From Woronichinia naegeliana WA131 (GTDB lineage: Bacteria > Cyanobacteriota > Cyanobacteriia > Cyanobacteriales > Microcystaceae), in contig CP073041.1 in the NCBI GenBank assembly GCA_025370055.1, positions 2,666,001-2,730,000 on the forward strand: a stretch of 64,000 nucleotides of DNA, in the 5' to 3' direction. Below are positions 1 through 8,297 of the stretch, one piece after another. The position numbers were made by a program, and so were the translations under genes. Numbering within the stretch: the first letter of the stretch is position 1; every line of letters begins with the position of its first letter. The notes beneath the pieces were generated by a model. It was not told where the DNA came from, did not search any database, and saw only the letters and a list, made by a program, of their open reading frames with translations.

Positions 1-265
1 GCAGCCGTTGGCAAGGATGTGGGCAAACGATCTTCCGACCGAAAACTGTCTGACTCAGAGAACGAGTTGTCCTGTCAGGATTAAACCTAACGATAGTGGG
101 GAAAGCTTCTTGCCCCTAGCTACTCCGTTAGACACTTCTTGTATAACTTTTCATTGTATCAATAGAGAGGACACAATGCTGCACCCAAATACTCAAAATT
201 GGGTAAACCCGTCTTTGGTTTCTAACTGATGTAACAGACTGTGTTTAAGAAGAGAGATGTAAAAA
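1..265. other. left-edge region, possible 3' end of an off-window gene
   Basis: From base 1 a plus-strand frame stays open for 28 codons and stops with TAA at 85-87. It reads as a hydrophilic Lys/Ser/Asp-rich tail, so it may be the 3' end of a gene entering from the left, but I recognise no family. Bases 98-121 hold a small GGGG/CCCC hairpin. The remaining bases up to lepB show nothing I can assign. A 73-codon frame from base 8 has an unnatural composition and is probably not a gene. Confidence 0.2.
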
Positions 266-835
266 TCAGACAGTCCCTAGACGATCAAAAGGAAAGAAGC
301 GAAAAACGGCCTGACCGATGAGATGATCTTTCGGTAAAAAGCCCCAAATATGGGAGTCATTACTATTGTTGCGATTATCTCCCATCACAAATAGATAACC
401 TTCTGGGACTTTGACTCTAGGTAATGCGTAGCGTGGACTTTCCATTATGTAATCTTCCTCTAGGGGTTGATCATTGCGATAGACTTTACCCTCTCGTACT
501 GCAACCGTATCTCCCCCAGTGGCAATGACCCGTTTAATAAAGGCTTGATTGGCGGCATAACCCTGGGCTTGCAGCAGATCGGGAGGACTAAACACCACAA
601 TGTCGCCAGCTTGGGGTTCCTGAAAGTGATAGGACAATTTTTCAACCACTAAGCGATCGCCTTTTTCGAGGGTGGGAATCATGGAATCGGAGGGAATAAA
701 ACGGGGTTCTGCCACAAATGTCCGAATGAGTAGCGCGAAAATCAATGCAATAAGTAGCAATAGGCCATTTTCTCGCAGCGATCGCCAAAGGCTTTTTTCA
801 GGAGCAGTGAGTTCGGGATGGGGGGATGGGGTCAT
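266..835 (-). CDS. lepB: signal peptidase I
   Basis: This is a membrane-bound type I signal peptidase that removes signal peptides from exported proteins on the periplasmic or lumenal side. The 189-residue protein has one N-terminal membrane segment (about residues 24-41), followed by box B with SDSM, in which Ser51 is the nucleophile. Box D contains the general base Lys101 (FIKRVIATGGD), and box E reads GDNRNNSNDSHIWG. Length and box order are normal for the short cyanobacterial S26A enzymes. The ATG at 833-835 gives a natural start just before the membrane helix. The gene is divergent from ctpA across about 140 bases. Several LepB paralogs are common in cyanobacteria, and I cannot tell which one this is. 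Confidence 0.96.
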   Translation of the reverse strand: MTPSPHPELTAPEKSLWRSLRENGLLLLIALIFALLIRTFVAEPRFIPSDSMIPTLEKGDRLVVEKLSYHFQEPQAGDIVVFSPPDLLQAQGYAANQAFIKRVIATGGDTVAVREGKVYRNDQPLEEDYIMESPRYALPRVKVPEGYLFVMGDNRNNSNDSHIWGFLPKDHLIGQAVFRFFPFDRLGTV

Positions 836-837
836 AG

Positions 838-893
838 AGGGGAGGGGGAGACTTAGGGGAGGGGGAGACTGGGAGATGGGGAGGATGGGGAAG
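838..893. repeat. G-rich purine short repeat
   Basis: The lepB-ctpA intergenic region contains imperfect tandem copies of GGGGAGA-like units (GGGGAGACTTA, GGGGGAGACTG, GGGAGATGGGGAGGATGGGG). Low-complexity blocks of this type are common between cyanobacterial genes. No function is assigned. Confidence 0.5.
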
Positions 894-976
894 GTTAAAG
901 GATCAACAGGAATACTTTACAATGGGAGGCCTAGCCTTAATCGTTAAAAATTATTGGGATTGCCAGTGTCGTTAGC

Positions 977-2215
977 ATGAAATATCGCAAGTTTTGGGTA
1001 ACTCTACTCATCAGTTTGGTTTTAATAACCACCTATTTGGGCTGGACACCCGACGCACTGGCCTTTACGGAAGAACAAAAGTTAGTTTTGCAATCCTGGC
1101 GTTTAGTTAATCAGTCCTACTTAGACGATACCTTTAATCATCAAAATTGGTGGAATCTGCGTCAGCAATATATTAAACGTCCTCTCCGCGATCGCAAGGA
1201 AACCTACAAGGCGATTGAAGAGATGTTGGCCACTTTAGATGAGCCGTTTACCCGTCTTCTCCGTCCCGATCAATATCACAATTTACAAGTTAGTACTTCG
1301 GGAGCCTTATCGGGAGTGGGGCTGCAAATTAATATCAATCCCGATAGCGGTAAATTAGAAGTCATTGCGCCTTTAGCGGGTTCTCCGGCAGAAGCGGCTG
1401 GTATTACGGCCCATGATCGCATTTTAGCCATTGATGATGTGGACACGGATACCCTGAGTTTAGATGAAGCAGCGGCCCGGATGCGAGGCCCCAAGGGAAC
1501 AAGCGTTTCGCTGTCAATTCTCTCCGATGGTCAGCAACAGGCTCGACCCATTACCCTGATCCGCGATCGCATTTCTCTCAGTCCTGTTTTTGCCAATTTA
1601 GATCGTTCAGATCGCCAAAATCCCGTCGGTTATATCCGTCTGAGTCAATTTAGTGCTAACGCTTCCCAGAAGGTTGCCCAGGCCATTAAAACGCTGCAAA
1701 CCCAGGGAGCAAAGGCTTATATCCTCGACCTTCGGAACAATCCAGGCGGGTTACTGCAAGCGGGTATTGACATTGCTCGACTCTGGCTCCCCGAAGGAAC
1801 GATTGTCTATACCGTTAATCGTCAAGGTATTCAGGACAGTTTTACAGCCGAAGGAGAAGCCCTTAGCAATGCCCCCTTAGTCGTCTTGGTAAATCAGGGA
1901 ACGGCCAGTGCCAGTGAAATTTTAGCCGGAGCCTTACAGGATAACGGACGAGCTATCTTAGTGGGGGAAAAAACCTTTGGTAAGGGTCTAATCCAATCGT
2001 TATTTGAGTTAAGTGATGGAGCCGGTTTAGCGGTCACTGTCGCTAAGTACGAAACTCCCAGTCATAAGGATATTCACAAATTAGGAATTGTCCCCGATCA
2101 GGTGGTGGCCCAATCCGCCTTAAGTTTTCCCCAGGTAACTTCCCCTGAAGATATTCAATATCAAACTGCTATGCAGGTTTTGAATGAAAAAGTGGTGTTA
2201 GCCCATGCCCATTAA
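977..2215 (+). CDS. ctpA: carboxyl-terminal processing protease, CtpA type
   Basis: This is a tail-specific serine protease of family S41. Its best-known cyanobacterial member, CtpA, trims the C-terminal extension of the photosystem II D1 precursor in the lumen. The 412-residue product starts with a signal peptide (hydrophobic 8-22, likely cleavage after ALA at 27-29). A PDZ domain lies at about 100-190 (GALSGVGLQI, then a GPKGT loop). The catalytic core has Ser311 in GTASASEI and Lys336 in TFGKG, with the 25-residue spacing typical of the Ser-Lys dyad. The N-terminal helix region with FNHQNWW resembles CtpA more than CtpB or CtpC, so the paralog choice is fairly but not fully secure. It is divergent from lepB. 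Confidence 0.93.
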   Translation: MKYRKFWVTLLISLVLITTYLGWTPDALAFTEEQKLVLQSWRLVNQSYLDDTFNHQNWWNLRQQYIKRPLRDRKETYKAIEEMLATLDEPFTRLLRPDQYHNLQVSTSGALSGVGLQININPDSGKLEVIAPLAGSPAEAAGITAHDRILAIDDVDTDTLSLDEAAARMRGPKGTSVSLSILSDGQQQARPITLIRDRISLSPVFANLDRSDRQNPVGYIRLSQFSANASQKVAQAIKTLQTQGAKAYILDLRNNPGGLLQAGIDIARLWLPEGTIVYTVNRQGIQDSFTAEGEALSNAPLVVLVNQGTASASEILAGALQDNGRAILVGEKTFGKGLIQSLFELSDGAGLAVTVAKYETPSHKDIHKLGIVPDQVVAQSALSFPQVTSPEDIQYQTAMQVLNEKVVLAHAH

Positions 2216-2240
2216 GTTTAATTAATCAGCCTATTGTTCT

Positions 2241-2714
2241 ATGCCTGGATTAATCGGTTTTACTCACCCTTATTGGGAAACAAATAAAACAAAATCACTG
2301 TTAGATAAAATGCTAACGATGACGCGCCATTATGATTTTTATAGTCGTGATGACATCTTTAGCAATCAAGAGATAGCAGCAGGGCGTTGTCATAATCAGG
2401 TTTTACAAAAAGAGATGCAACCCTATCGTCAAAACCATTATTATTTTTGGTTGGATGGTGAATTTTATAATCAAAAAGCTCTCGGTTTTTCACAAAAAAG
2501 TGATCCTGAAATTTTTTGTCTCCTTTATCAAAAGTATCAAGATTTTAGCTTTTTACAAAAGATTGATGGCATTTTTTCGGCGGTTTTTTATGATGCCCAG
2601 GAACAAAAAGTTTATCTGATCAGCGATCGCCGAGGTTTGAGAACCCTTTATTGGACGATACAAGGCCAGCAGTTACTTTGGAGGCACACAGAAAACGGGG
2701 TTAACCGCAGTTAA
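2241..2714 (+). pseudogene. truncated asparagine-synthetase-like protein (N-terminal amidotransferase-like domain only)
   Basis: The 157 residues match the N-terminal Ntn-hydrolase (GATase II) half of the asparagine synthetase family: MPGLIGF start, LDGEFYN, IDGIFSAVFYD and LISDRRGLRTLYW. The nucleophile that normally follows Met (MCG) is Pro here (MPG), so glutaminase activity is not expected. That is typical of asparagine-synthetase relatives in peptide-modifying clusters. The whole C-terminal ATP-pyrophosphatase domain is absent. Homology stops near base 2680 and the frame ends 10 codons later in unrelated DNA. The gene starts 25 bases after ctpA. I read it as a 3'-truncated pseudogene; a stand-alone small protein is less likely. 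Confidence 0.6.
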
Positions 2715-2837
2715 ACAGCGTCAACTGCTTTATATTCGCTCCCCGATTGACCGATGGAGGCTTACGCTTCCTTGGTTCTAGGGTCTGGGACTTGCCTTTG
2801 TCCGTTTTCGCCTCCAATAATCAACTTCCTTGTGGTA

Positions 2838-3071
2838 TCAATTACTGGAAACTTCCGAGTCCGTTCTAGCAATATTTCCTTTGTTTTTTAAAAAACAAGG
2901 AGGCGGGGAGTTCAAAATCCTCCCTTCTTGCAGGATACCTTCGGCAACATTGGTATTTGAGTGCAATACGACCCCATTATCTCTGGTAAACTGCTCCCCA
3001 GCGCGAGCCTCTTTAAGAGTCTCGAACTGAGAATCGAGTTGTGACGTATCAACACTTGTCAATTCCAACAA
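2838..3071 (-). other. possible IS200/IS605-type right-end remnant
   Basis: On the minus strand this stretch carries a short open frame ending close to a hairpin-rich segment. At 2898-2936 the bases GGAGGCGGGGAGTT and AATCCTCCC can pair. Together these resemble the tail and right end of IS200/IS605 (TnpB) elements. There is no recognisable TnpB catalytic core and no left end nearby. It could equally be unrelated decayed DNA. It lies directly after the breakpoint of the asparagine-synthetase-like gene, so it may mark the event that truncated it. Confidence 0.25.
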
Positions 3072-3233
3072 TCGCGCAACCTACGCGATTTGAAACTTAA
3101 TGACGATTGTAGCAAAAAAAGGGGGGAATTCTCTTATCGACAAGATTCTTTTTGCTCCGATTAACCCCGTTATACTTCGTTATTCCATGATCAGGTGTGT
3201 TGACATCGGAACTGAAAACTTTAAAATGTTGGC

Positions 3234-3380
3234 CTAATTTTGATCCTCAATGGAATGAAACAGCGATCGCGTTTTTTCTAGTTTTTGACGCAATTCGAGC
3301 GTTAGGGGTAATTTATCGAGGTGCCGAATGATTGAAGCAAGAGTCATAGCCAAATGTGACAGAGTGGGTTAACTAAAATA
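3234..3380 (-). pseudogene. short coding-like repeat, copy A
   Basis: The minus strand encodes a peptide of about 45 residues (PTLSHLAMTLASIIRHLDK, then LPLTLELRQKLEKTRS) ending in TAG at 3234-3236. A diverged copy lies at 5748-5900 with the same reading frame (PTLSHFAIILASIIRHFDQ). Both copies are followed upstream by the same TTAAGACTGCGATCGC block. The conserved frame with many synonymous-type differences suggests a 3' coding remnant or a tiny gene. I do not recognise the family and see no good ATG. Confidence 0.4.
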
Positions 3381-3695
3381 TTAACCCTTAAGACTGCGAT
3401 CGCCTCTTGGCAGAAATTATTCGTCAGGTTTCACCCTGTTTAACCGATAAAGTGCAACAGGATTTTCATAAGCGTTTTAGTTTACCCTTTTGCTCCGAAA
3501 ACTAGCTGTACTTTTTATCGGGTTAATGTTTCTGTGAATGAGGAAACAGAAAAATTAAATCCAACTAGCGATCACTTTGTCATAAGTATTTTTTCAATTG
3601 TCAAACTAACCTACCACTCTATGGGAAAGGCGATCGCACTACAAACACTTTTGAGTCACATCAAACCTATTTAGAGATTAGGCTTTTGAGCTTCA
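3381..3695. other. intergenic region with coding-like remnant
   Basis: About 315 bases without an intact gene. At roughly 3405-3509 one plus-strand frame reads as a plausible protein tail (LAEIIRQVSPCLTDKVQQD and on) and ends in TAG, so it may be a decayed gene end. HIP1 octamers occur at the borders. I see no promoter or terminator that I would call. Confidence 0.25.
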
Positions 3696-4541
3696 TTAAA
3701 TCTCAGCCGTAACCACTCCGTGAAGATAAGCTAAAACATTTTCGTCTTTAGCTTTCTGTAGTGCTTCCTCAGTTTCAATCAGTTGATGGGAAACCCTGCG
3801 AAATAGAATTTTACCAACTAACCCCCTAAAATCTTTTCCTCTCTTGTCGTTAATGTAGTCACCTCCCAATTCATGAAATTTTCCTTTTTTCTTATATTTG
3901 AGAAACATTGCTCCTTGAAATCGAACTTGTCTTTCAGTCTCAGGATAATGTTCATAATTGAAAATCAAATCACCAGATCCGACATTACATTCTGTGATGA
4001 GAGCAATTTTTGAATACTCAGTACCCATGGGAGCTACTTTAAGCTTATGCTTATCAGTTTTATTCTCTGTGTCGTCCAACCAACTTGATACCTCCGTTGG
4101 CTCCGCGTTATTTCCTGGATAAACCTCTACGGTTATGAGAATTTCGTGCCAGTCCTGCTCAATTTTCATTAACTCTAAGCGAAGACGTTCAACACCTAGA
4201 TGATTCTGTGCCATCCCTATCCATGTACCAGACAAATTTGGTACTTTGTCAAACCGATTTATTTTCCATATAAATTGGCCATAAATGGAACTGATAATCG
4301 AGAACGTTACTGGAACAAGCCCCGCAGACAGTAGTACGGACAGCAGCGACAAGGATGTCTCCAAAGATGAAAAATCAAAGCTACTGAAAGATGAAAAATC
4401 AGAGCTCTTGAGTGAATCCACTAATACTTTCTTCAGTAAATCAACTAATACAACTGTTACAAAGGTAGAAAGAGCCATCCAACTAAGAATAGTTGAACGG
4501 AAAGCTTGATTGTCAACACCGTAAGAATGCTTCTTTGCCAT
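3696..4541 (-). CDS. Cap15-like two-TM beta-barrel protein (orphan CBASS-type effector)
   Basis: The 281-residue protein has two N-terminal membrane segments (about 18-37 and 64-88) joined by a Ser/Asp/Phe-rich linker. A beta-rich domain follows at about 102-255, starting NLSGTWIG and ending with GGDYINDKRGKDFRG...ILFRRV. This is the layout of the SMODS-associating 2TM-beta (Cap15) family, in which the barrel binds a cyclic nucleotide and the helices disrupt the inner membrane during phage infection. Those functions are known for the family and inferred here. Canonical Cap15 genes sit beside a CD-NTase. None is visible within this window, and the nearest neighbour is a gluconokinase-like gene on the same strand, 100 bases upstream. 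The start is the ATG at 4539-4541. Confidence 0.72.
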   Translation of the reverse strand: MAKKHSYGVDNQAFRSTILSWMALSTFVTVVLVDLLKKVLVDSLKSSDFSSFSSFDFSSLETSLSLLSVLLSAGLVPVTFSIISSIYGQFIWKINRFDKVPNLSGTWIGMAQNHLGVERLRLELMKIEQDWHEILITVEVYPGNNAEPTEVSSWLDDTENKTDKHKLKVAPMGTEYSKIALITECNVGSGDLIFNYEHYPETERQVRFQGAMFLKYKKKGKFHELGGDYINDKRGKDFRGLVGKILFRRVSHQLIETEEALQKAKDENVLAYLHGVVTAEI

Positions 4542-4641
4542 ATTTCAATAGCTCCGTAGAATTTGTAATTTGTTCATTTTCATAAAGTAAAGATGGGAGT
4601 TTGGAAGCTCAGTGACCACAGACCTGAGAGTGTCAAAAAGT

Positions 4642-5199
4642 TCATCTTCTACATCTCTGCCACCATGCCTTATTCATGCTTGGAAACAATAGAGTTGTCC
4701 GACGAAGCAATTCATTGACAATCTCAATTGGTGGCAACAATCCATCCATAGTGATTGTATTCTCTTCTGGACTAATTGGCTCAAATGTAGCGATCTGACT
4801 GTGAAGCATTTCAAGTTTCATATAGTGATTTAAGCGTTTGATCAGTCTCTGCTCCAGTTCTAATTTAGGTACATTTAGCCACACTAACTGAACTCGCTTT
4901 AGAGATGTAAGTTGTTTTCTATAGGACGCTTTTAGCGCAGAGCAGGTTATGACAGTTTCTCGGCTTCGATCTATTGCTCGTCCAATATCATCCTCTATTT
5001 CTAGAAGCCACTGGCGGCGATCTTCATCTTGCAGGGGATTCTGTGAAAGCATCTTGATAATGTTTGACGGAGGATGTCGGCGATCGCCTTCCAGAAAGTC
5101 ACACTCTAATCGCTCAGATAGAAGACGACCTATTACAGTCTTTCCTGAGCCACTTACACCCATAATTATCCACACTAAAGGGTAGTCATTCATAATCAA
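4642..5199 (-). CDS. gluconokinase-like P-loop kinase
   Basis: The 185-residue protein has a Walker A motif at 14-21 (GVSGSGKT). It also shows the gluconokinase pattern FLEGDRRHPPSNIIKM, then DEDRRQWL, CSALKASYR and a lid region RLNHYMKLEMLHSQ. Gluconokinases phosphorylate gluconate to 6-phosphogluconate, which feeds the pentose phosphate pathway. Length and motif order are close to the GntK/IdnK family. The C-terminal 25 residues (LLRRTTLLFPSMNKAWW...) extend beyond the usual end. It is transcribed in the same direction as, and upstream of, the Cap15-like gene with a 100-base gap, so a shared transcript is possible. Activity on gluconate is inferred from family only. Confidence 0.75.
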   Translation of the reverse strand: MIMNDYPLVWIIMGVSGSGKTVIGRLLSERLECDFLEGDRRHPPSNIIKMLSQNPLQDEDRRQWLLEIEDDIGRAIDRSRETVITCSALKASYRKQLTSLKRVQLVWLNVPKLELEQRLIKRLNHYMKLEMLHSQIATFEPISPEENTITMDGLLPPIEIVNELLRRTTLLFPSMNKAWWQRCRR

Positions 5200-5242
5200 A
5201 CAAACTCAATTAATTTATCTTAAGGCTGAGGACTGCGATCGC

Positions 5243-5695
5243 CTATTCCCAGAGGTCTAAATTGAGAAGATCATCCAGCGATCGCGTAAATTGCCAGGTA
5301 TCAGGAAAATCGGTATTTTGATATTCGGGTCGCAATTTTTTTAGACATTGTTGATAAACACGATCAAGCAATTGAGGATAATCATTTTCCAGGCTAGGAG
5401 AAGTTTCGATTAAATCTTCAATTTCGGGGCGAATATTGCGAATTGTTCTTTCCCAACCATTATATTCAAGGGGCATATCAACATAACAGCGTTTTATAAT
5501 ATGCTCGATTAAGGTACGGATTTGACCTTTAAAGGCATTTTTCTGTGATTTCCCCAAGCTATCAATTTCCTCAATTAAATTGGTAATATCAAGTTGATTA
5601 AAGTCACGGTTTTGTAAATGGGCGATCGTCTCTTCTGTCCATTGTAAAAAATCGTGATCATATAATAATTTTGGAGGAGTAAGGGTTTTAGTCAT
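5243..5695 (-). CDS. DUF29 family protein
   Basis: The 150-residue protein matches the DUF29 family, which is greatly expanded in cyanobacteria: LYDHDFLQWTEETIAHLQNR near the start, LIEEIDSLGKSQKNAF, a Trp in YNGWERTIRNIR, and a closing region rich in helices. The molecular function of the family is unknown. The gene stands alone between the gluconokinase-like gene (43 bases downstream) and a short repeat element. Many cyanobacterial genomes carry dozens of copies, often near mobile or TA genes. Confidence 0.85.
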   Translation of the reverse strand: MTKTLTPPKLLYDHDFLQWTEETIAHLQNRDFNQLDITNLIEEIDSLGKSQKNAFKGQIRTLIEHIIKRCYVDMPLEYNGWERTIRNIRPEIEDLIETSPSLENDYPQLLDRVYQQCLKKLRPEYQNTDFPDTWQFTRSLDDLLNLDLWE

Positions 5696-5747
5696 AGTTT
5701 TATTTATTTTTCAGGTTTACTTTTGTAAAACTAGTTAACGTCTAAAT

Positions 5748-5900
5748 TATCATTTTATGGTCAAGAGGAAAAATGGCGATCGCTCCTTTTGTAAACGTTG
5801 ACGTAATTCAATCATCAGGAATAATTGATCAAAATGCCGAATGATCGAAGCAAGAATAATAGCAAAATGTGACAGAGTGGGTTTACTAAATATCAACTCT
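5748..5900 (-). pseudogene. short coding-like repeat, copy B
   Basis: A second copy of the element at 3234-3380, in the same orientation. The minus strand reads PTLSHFAIILASIIRHFDQ, then LFLMIELRQRLQKERS, ending in TGA at 5748-5750. The frame is open only back to a TAA just upstream of the repeat, leaving about 47 residues and no ATG. Both copies are flanked on the right by a block containing TTAAGACTGCGATCGC. Confidence 0.4.
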
Positions 5901-5961
5901 TAAGACTGCGATCGCTACTTGAAAAAAGTCGCATGTTCAAGGCAACAACGAAAGCAAATAA

Positions 5962-7461
5962 CTAAAGTTGTAGTAATTGATTAACATAAACTTCCACCTC
6001 CGTTCCGGCTGCGATAAACCAGATATTCGTCCGTTGCATCATTTGACTGATGGACTGTTGGTTGCGTTGAGCAATTTGAGGAACTACGGTATTGGCCCCC
6101 CCTTCTAAAACACCTGCTAGCACATTACTTTTGGGATTGGCATTAGAAATAATACTGCCAGAGGCACTGGTGGTAATGACCTGCGACTCAGTGCGATTTA
6201 TGAGTTCCGCCACTTTCCCTAAACCGCCGAGAAGAAACAGTCCCATATCCATGCCCGTAATGGAGGATTCCTGGTTAGGATATTGGTTGGCAATCAGAGG
6301 TTGTCCTTCGAGCGCACGGACAATCATGGCATTAGGCGGTAAATCAATTTCTGTGAGTTTGCCATTCTCCTGGATAACGCCTTTGATCACTCTGAGTTGA
6401 ATTAATCCTTGTTCAGAAAGCGACTTAATTTCGGTTAAAAGTTCTGTATTTTCCGGTAAGGCGATCGCGCCATCAACGGATTTTAAAGGTTCTTGAAGAC
6501 GGACAACAAAGACATTCTTTTCATTATCATTCTGATTATTGGCAGACTGCATGGTTTCCCCAAAAACGGCGGTAGCTAATACCGCTTTGGCTGTGACTCC
6601 GGCGGCCACAGAAGTCGAATTCTTCGTTTCAGGCGGAGAGGGCAAGGGTTGCAGGGGAGTGACTTGAGGTGTAGGTAGGGAAGTTGTAGGAGTAGATTGA
6701 AGGGGAACTGGAGTTTGGACTAAAGGGGAAGATGAGCGCGGTGGACTGGTCTTGACGATACGCTGAGATGAACTGGGGCGCGAAGTTGGGGGATTCGGGG
6801 CCAACTTGGGTGCAGCTGAAACAGTCTGAGGCACTTTGACAATTTTTTCCACCGTGATGATGCGAGGTACATAAACGGTTCTGACCCCCATCGTCTGACT
6901 GGGAACGGGCATTCTAACTACCGCACTGGGACTAAGCGGTTCTCTTCTGAGGGTTTCCTGGGCTCTTCTGACGGCCTCAGCCTGTTCTGCTAAAGCTAAC
7001 TTGGTTTTGAGGGTTTCTACCTCACCGCTCAATAACTGGGTTTCATTTTTGGGTGTTGCCGTGGGGGTCGTGACGGGAACGCTTTTAGAGGCCGTACGAT
7101 GGCCGCCTCCCATGATTTGAGATAAAAAAATGCCTGCCAGCAGCACGATCGCCAGGGTTGCCGATCCCACCAATCCCAGTTTTGCCAAAGGATTAGCCGA
7201 AAGGGGTTCAGCCGTGCGAGAGGATTGGGGACTATCCGGGCTTAAAAGATTGAGATCCGCAAAATCTGTCTCTTCCTCGTCGGGAGAAGTATTGACCAAA
7301 GACAGAGGAAGCTCCTCCTCCGCACTCAGTCCCACCAGTTTTGCCATGCGCTGTTCCCAAGCAGCCATATCAGTTGGGGGATCTGCATCATGGGAATTGG
7401 CGGGATCGGAAGTCCTGTCAAACAATAGATTGGGGGCGGGACTGGGAGAAGCAGGATTCAT
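5962..7461 (-). CDS. VirB10/TrbI-like type IV secretion scaffold protein
   Basis: The 499-residue protein has the VirB10/TrbI layout. An acidic cytoplasmic N-terminus (1-93) is followed by one membrane helix (about 95-115), a short helical stretch (140-170), a Pro/Ser/Thr-rich periplasmic linker (about 215-275) and a C-terminal globular domain (about 310-497). That domain contains LPENTELLTEIKSLSEQG and LPPNAMIVRALEGQ, comparable to the 'stable, soluble barrel' part of TrbI. In known systems this protein spans the envelope and links the inner-membrane ATPases to the outer pore. The stop codon of the gene upstream is 3 bases from the start of this one (TAA then ATG), so the two are co-transcribed. 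Similarity is at the architecture level, so subunit assignment is moderate. Confidence 0.65.
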   Translation of the reverse strand: MNPASPSPAPNLLFDRTSDPANSHDADPPTDMAAWEQRMAKLVGLSAEEELPLSLVNTSPDEEETDFADLNLLSPDSPQSSRTAEPLSANPLAKLGLVGSATLAIVLLAGIFLSQIMGGGHRTASKSVPVTTPTATPKNETQLLSGEVETLKTKLALAEQAEAVRRAQETLRREPLSPSAVVRMPVPSQTMGVRTVYVPRIITVEKIVKVPQTVSAAPKLAPNPPTSRPSSSQRIVKTSPPRSSSPLVQTPVPLQSTPTTSLPTPQVTPLQPLPSPPETKNSTSVAAGVTAKAVLATAVFGETMQSANNQNDNEKNVFVVRLQEPLKSVDGAIALPENTELLTEIKSLSEQGLIQLRVIKGVIQENGKLTEIDLPPNAMIVRALEGQPLIANQYPNQESSITGMDMGLFLLGGLGKVAELINRTESQVITTSASGSIISNANPKSNVLAGVLEGGANTVVPQIAQRNQQSISQMMQRTNIWFIAAGTEVEVYVNQLLQL

Positions 7462-7464
7462 TGC

Positions 7465-8160
7465 TTAAGGTTTGGGGTTTTGGGGACAGGTTTTTTGCTG
7501 AAAATCACAGATCTGATAAATTTCGAGCCGAGCCTCACCCAGACGATAGGTGGCTAAATCAAGAGGCAACGGTTTATTGGGCAAAGTAATGGGATTTTGG
7601 GGAATCGCCCGAACCCAGATCTGTTTATGAAAAGGTAAGGATTTTCCCAATAGGTCAGAAGAGCTAAACAACAGTTGATGAGCGACGATTTCGAGTTTCC
7701 ATTGCCCTGCTTCTATTTTAAGCGGTGCAGAAATTTTTTCGATGACCAGTACTGTTTCCAGATTAGCGTCTTCTCGTCCCGATCGCAGCGATCGCTGTTG
7801 TTCTAAAATTTCATTGGCAAATCGGGTTTGAAAGGATTTCGAGAACAGGCCAGAGGTAATATTCAAAACCAGACGGGGCGGCAATCTGGCAGAAGAGGTT
7901 AACATCAAGGTCATACTCTCCCCCACAAAACGGGAAAGGGTTGCTGGTTGTCGCTCTAAATTTTCTTCTGGATCAGCCGTAATCGCCGTTCCATTCTCTA
8001 ACTCGATCAAACTTTGAGGCGTTAATTGTCGGCTAAGACTTTGTAGCAGGGATTGGTTAAAAAACAATAGCAATAACATTATTGCATTTAGTCCTAAAGT
8101 ACCAAAGCCAAACAACAGTAAAGTATTTTTCTGCTGACTCTCGGATAGACGCGATCGCAT
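7465..8160 (-). CDS. VirB8/TraE-like inner-membrane protein (candidate)
   Basis: The 231-residue protein has a short cytoplasmic N-terminus, one membrane helix (about 13-33) and a periplasmic domain of about 190 residues. That is the topology of VirB8/TraE subunits, which nucleate the type IV secretion inner-membrane complex. There is no strong primary-sequence motif. The assignment rests on topology, size, and tight coupling (3-base gap) to the VirB10-like gene, which matches the TraE/VirB8-before-VirB10 order of conjugation operons. The start ATG at 8158-8160 lies 137 bases from the divergent pilin-like gene, so both operons share one promoter region. Confidence 0.5.
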   Translation of the reverse strand: MRSRLSESQQKNTLLLFGFGTLGLNAIMLLLLFFNQSLLQSLSRQLTPQSLIELENGTAITADPEENLERQPATLSRFVGESMTLMLTSSARLPPRLVLNITSGLFSKSFQTRFANEILEQQRSLRSGREDANLETVLVIEKISAPLKIEAGQWKLEIVAHQLLFSSSDLLGKSLPFHKQIWVRAIPQNPITLPNKPLPLDLATYRLGEARLEIYQICDFQQKTCPQNPKP

Positions 8161-8297
8161 AGACAGGGTAAGGGTAGGCTTAATAACTGATCATAGGCGA
8201 GGGACTGGAGTCGTGGGGGAAACGATGGCTTTTCCTAAGCTTTTCTGCTGGCCTAACTTATAACACCGCCGATAACGCCTATAAATTTTGATAAACT

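Noticed and set aside
8-229. 73-codon plus-strand frame at the left edge
   Set aside because: Composition is unlike a real protein, there is no ribosome-binding site, and a different frame looks more coding-like at the start.
3696-5695. Complete CBASS operon
   Set aside because: No CD-NTase, Cap2 or Cap3 gene is present near the Cap15-like gene.
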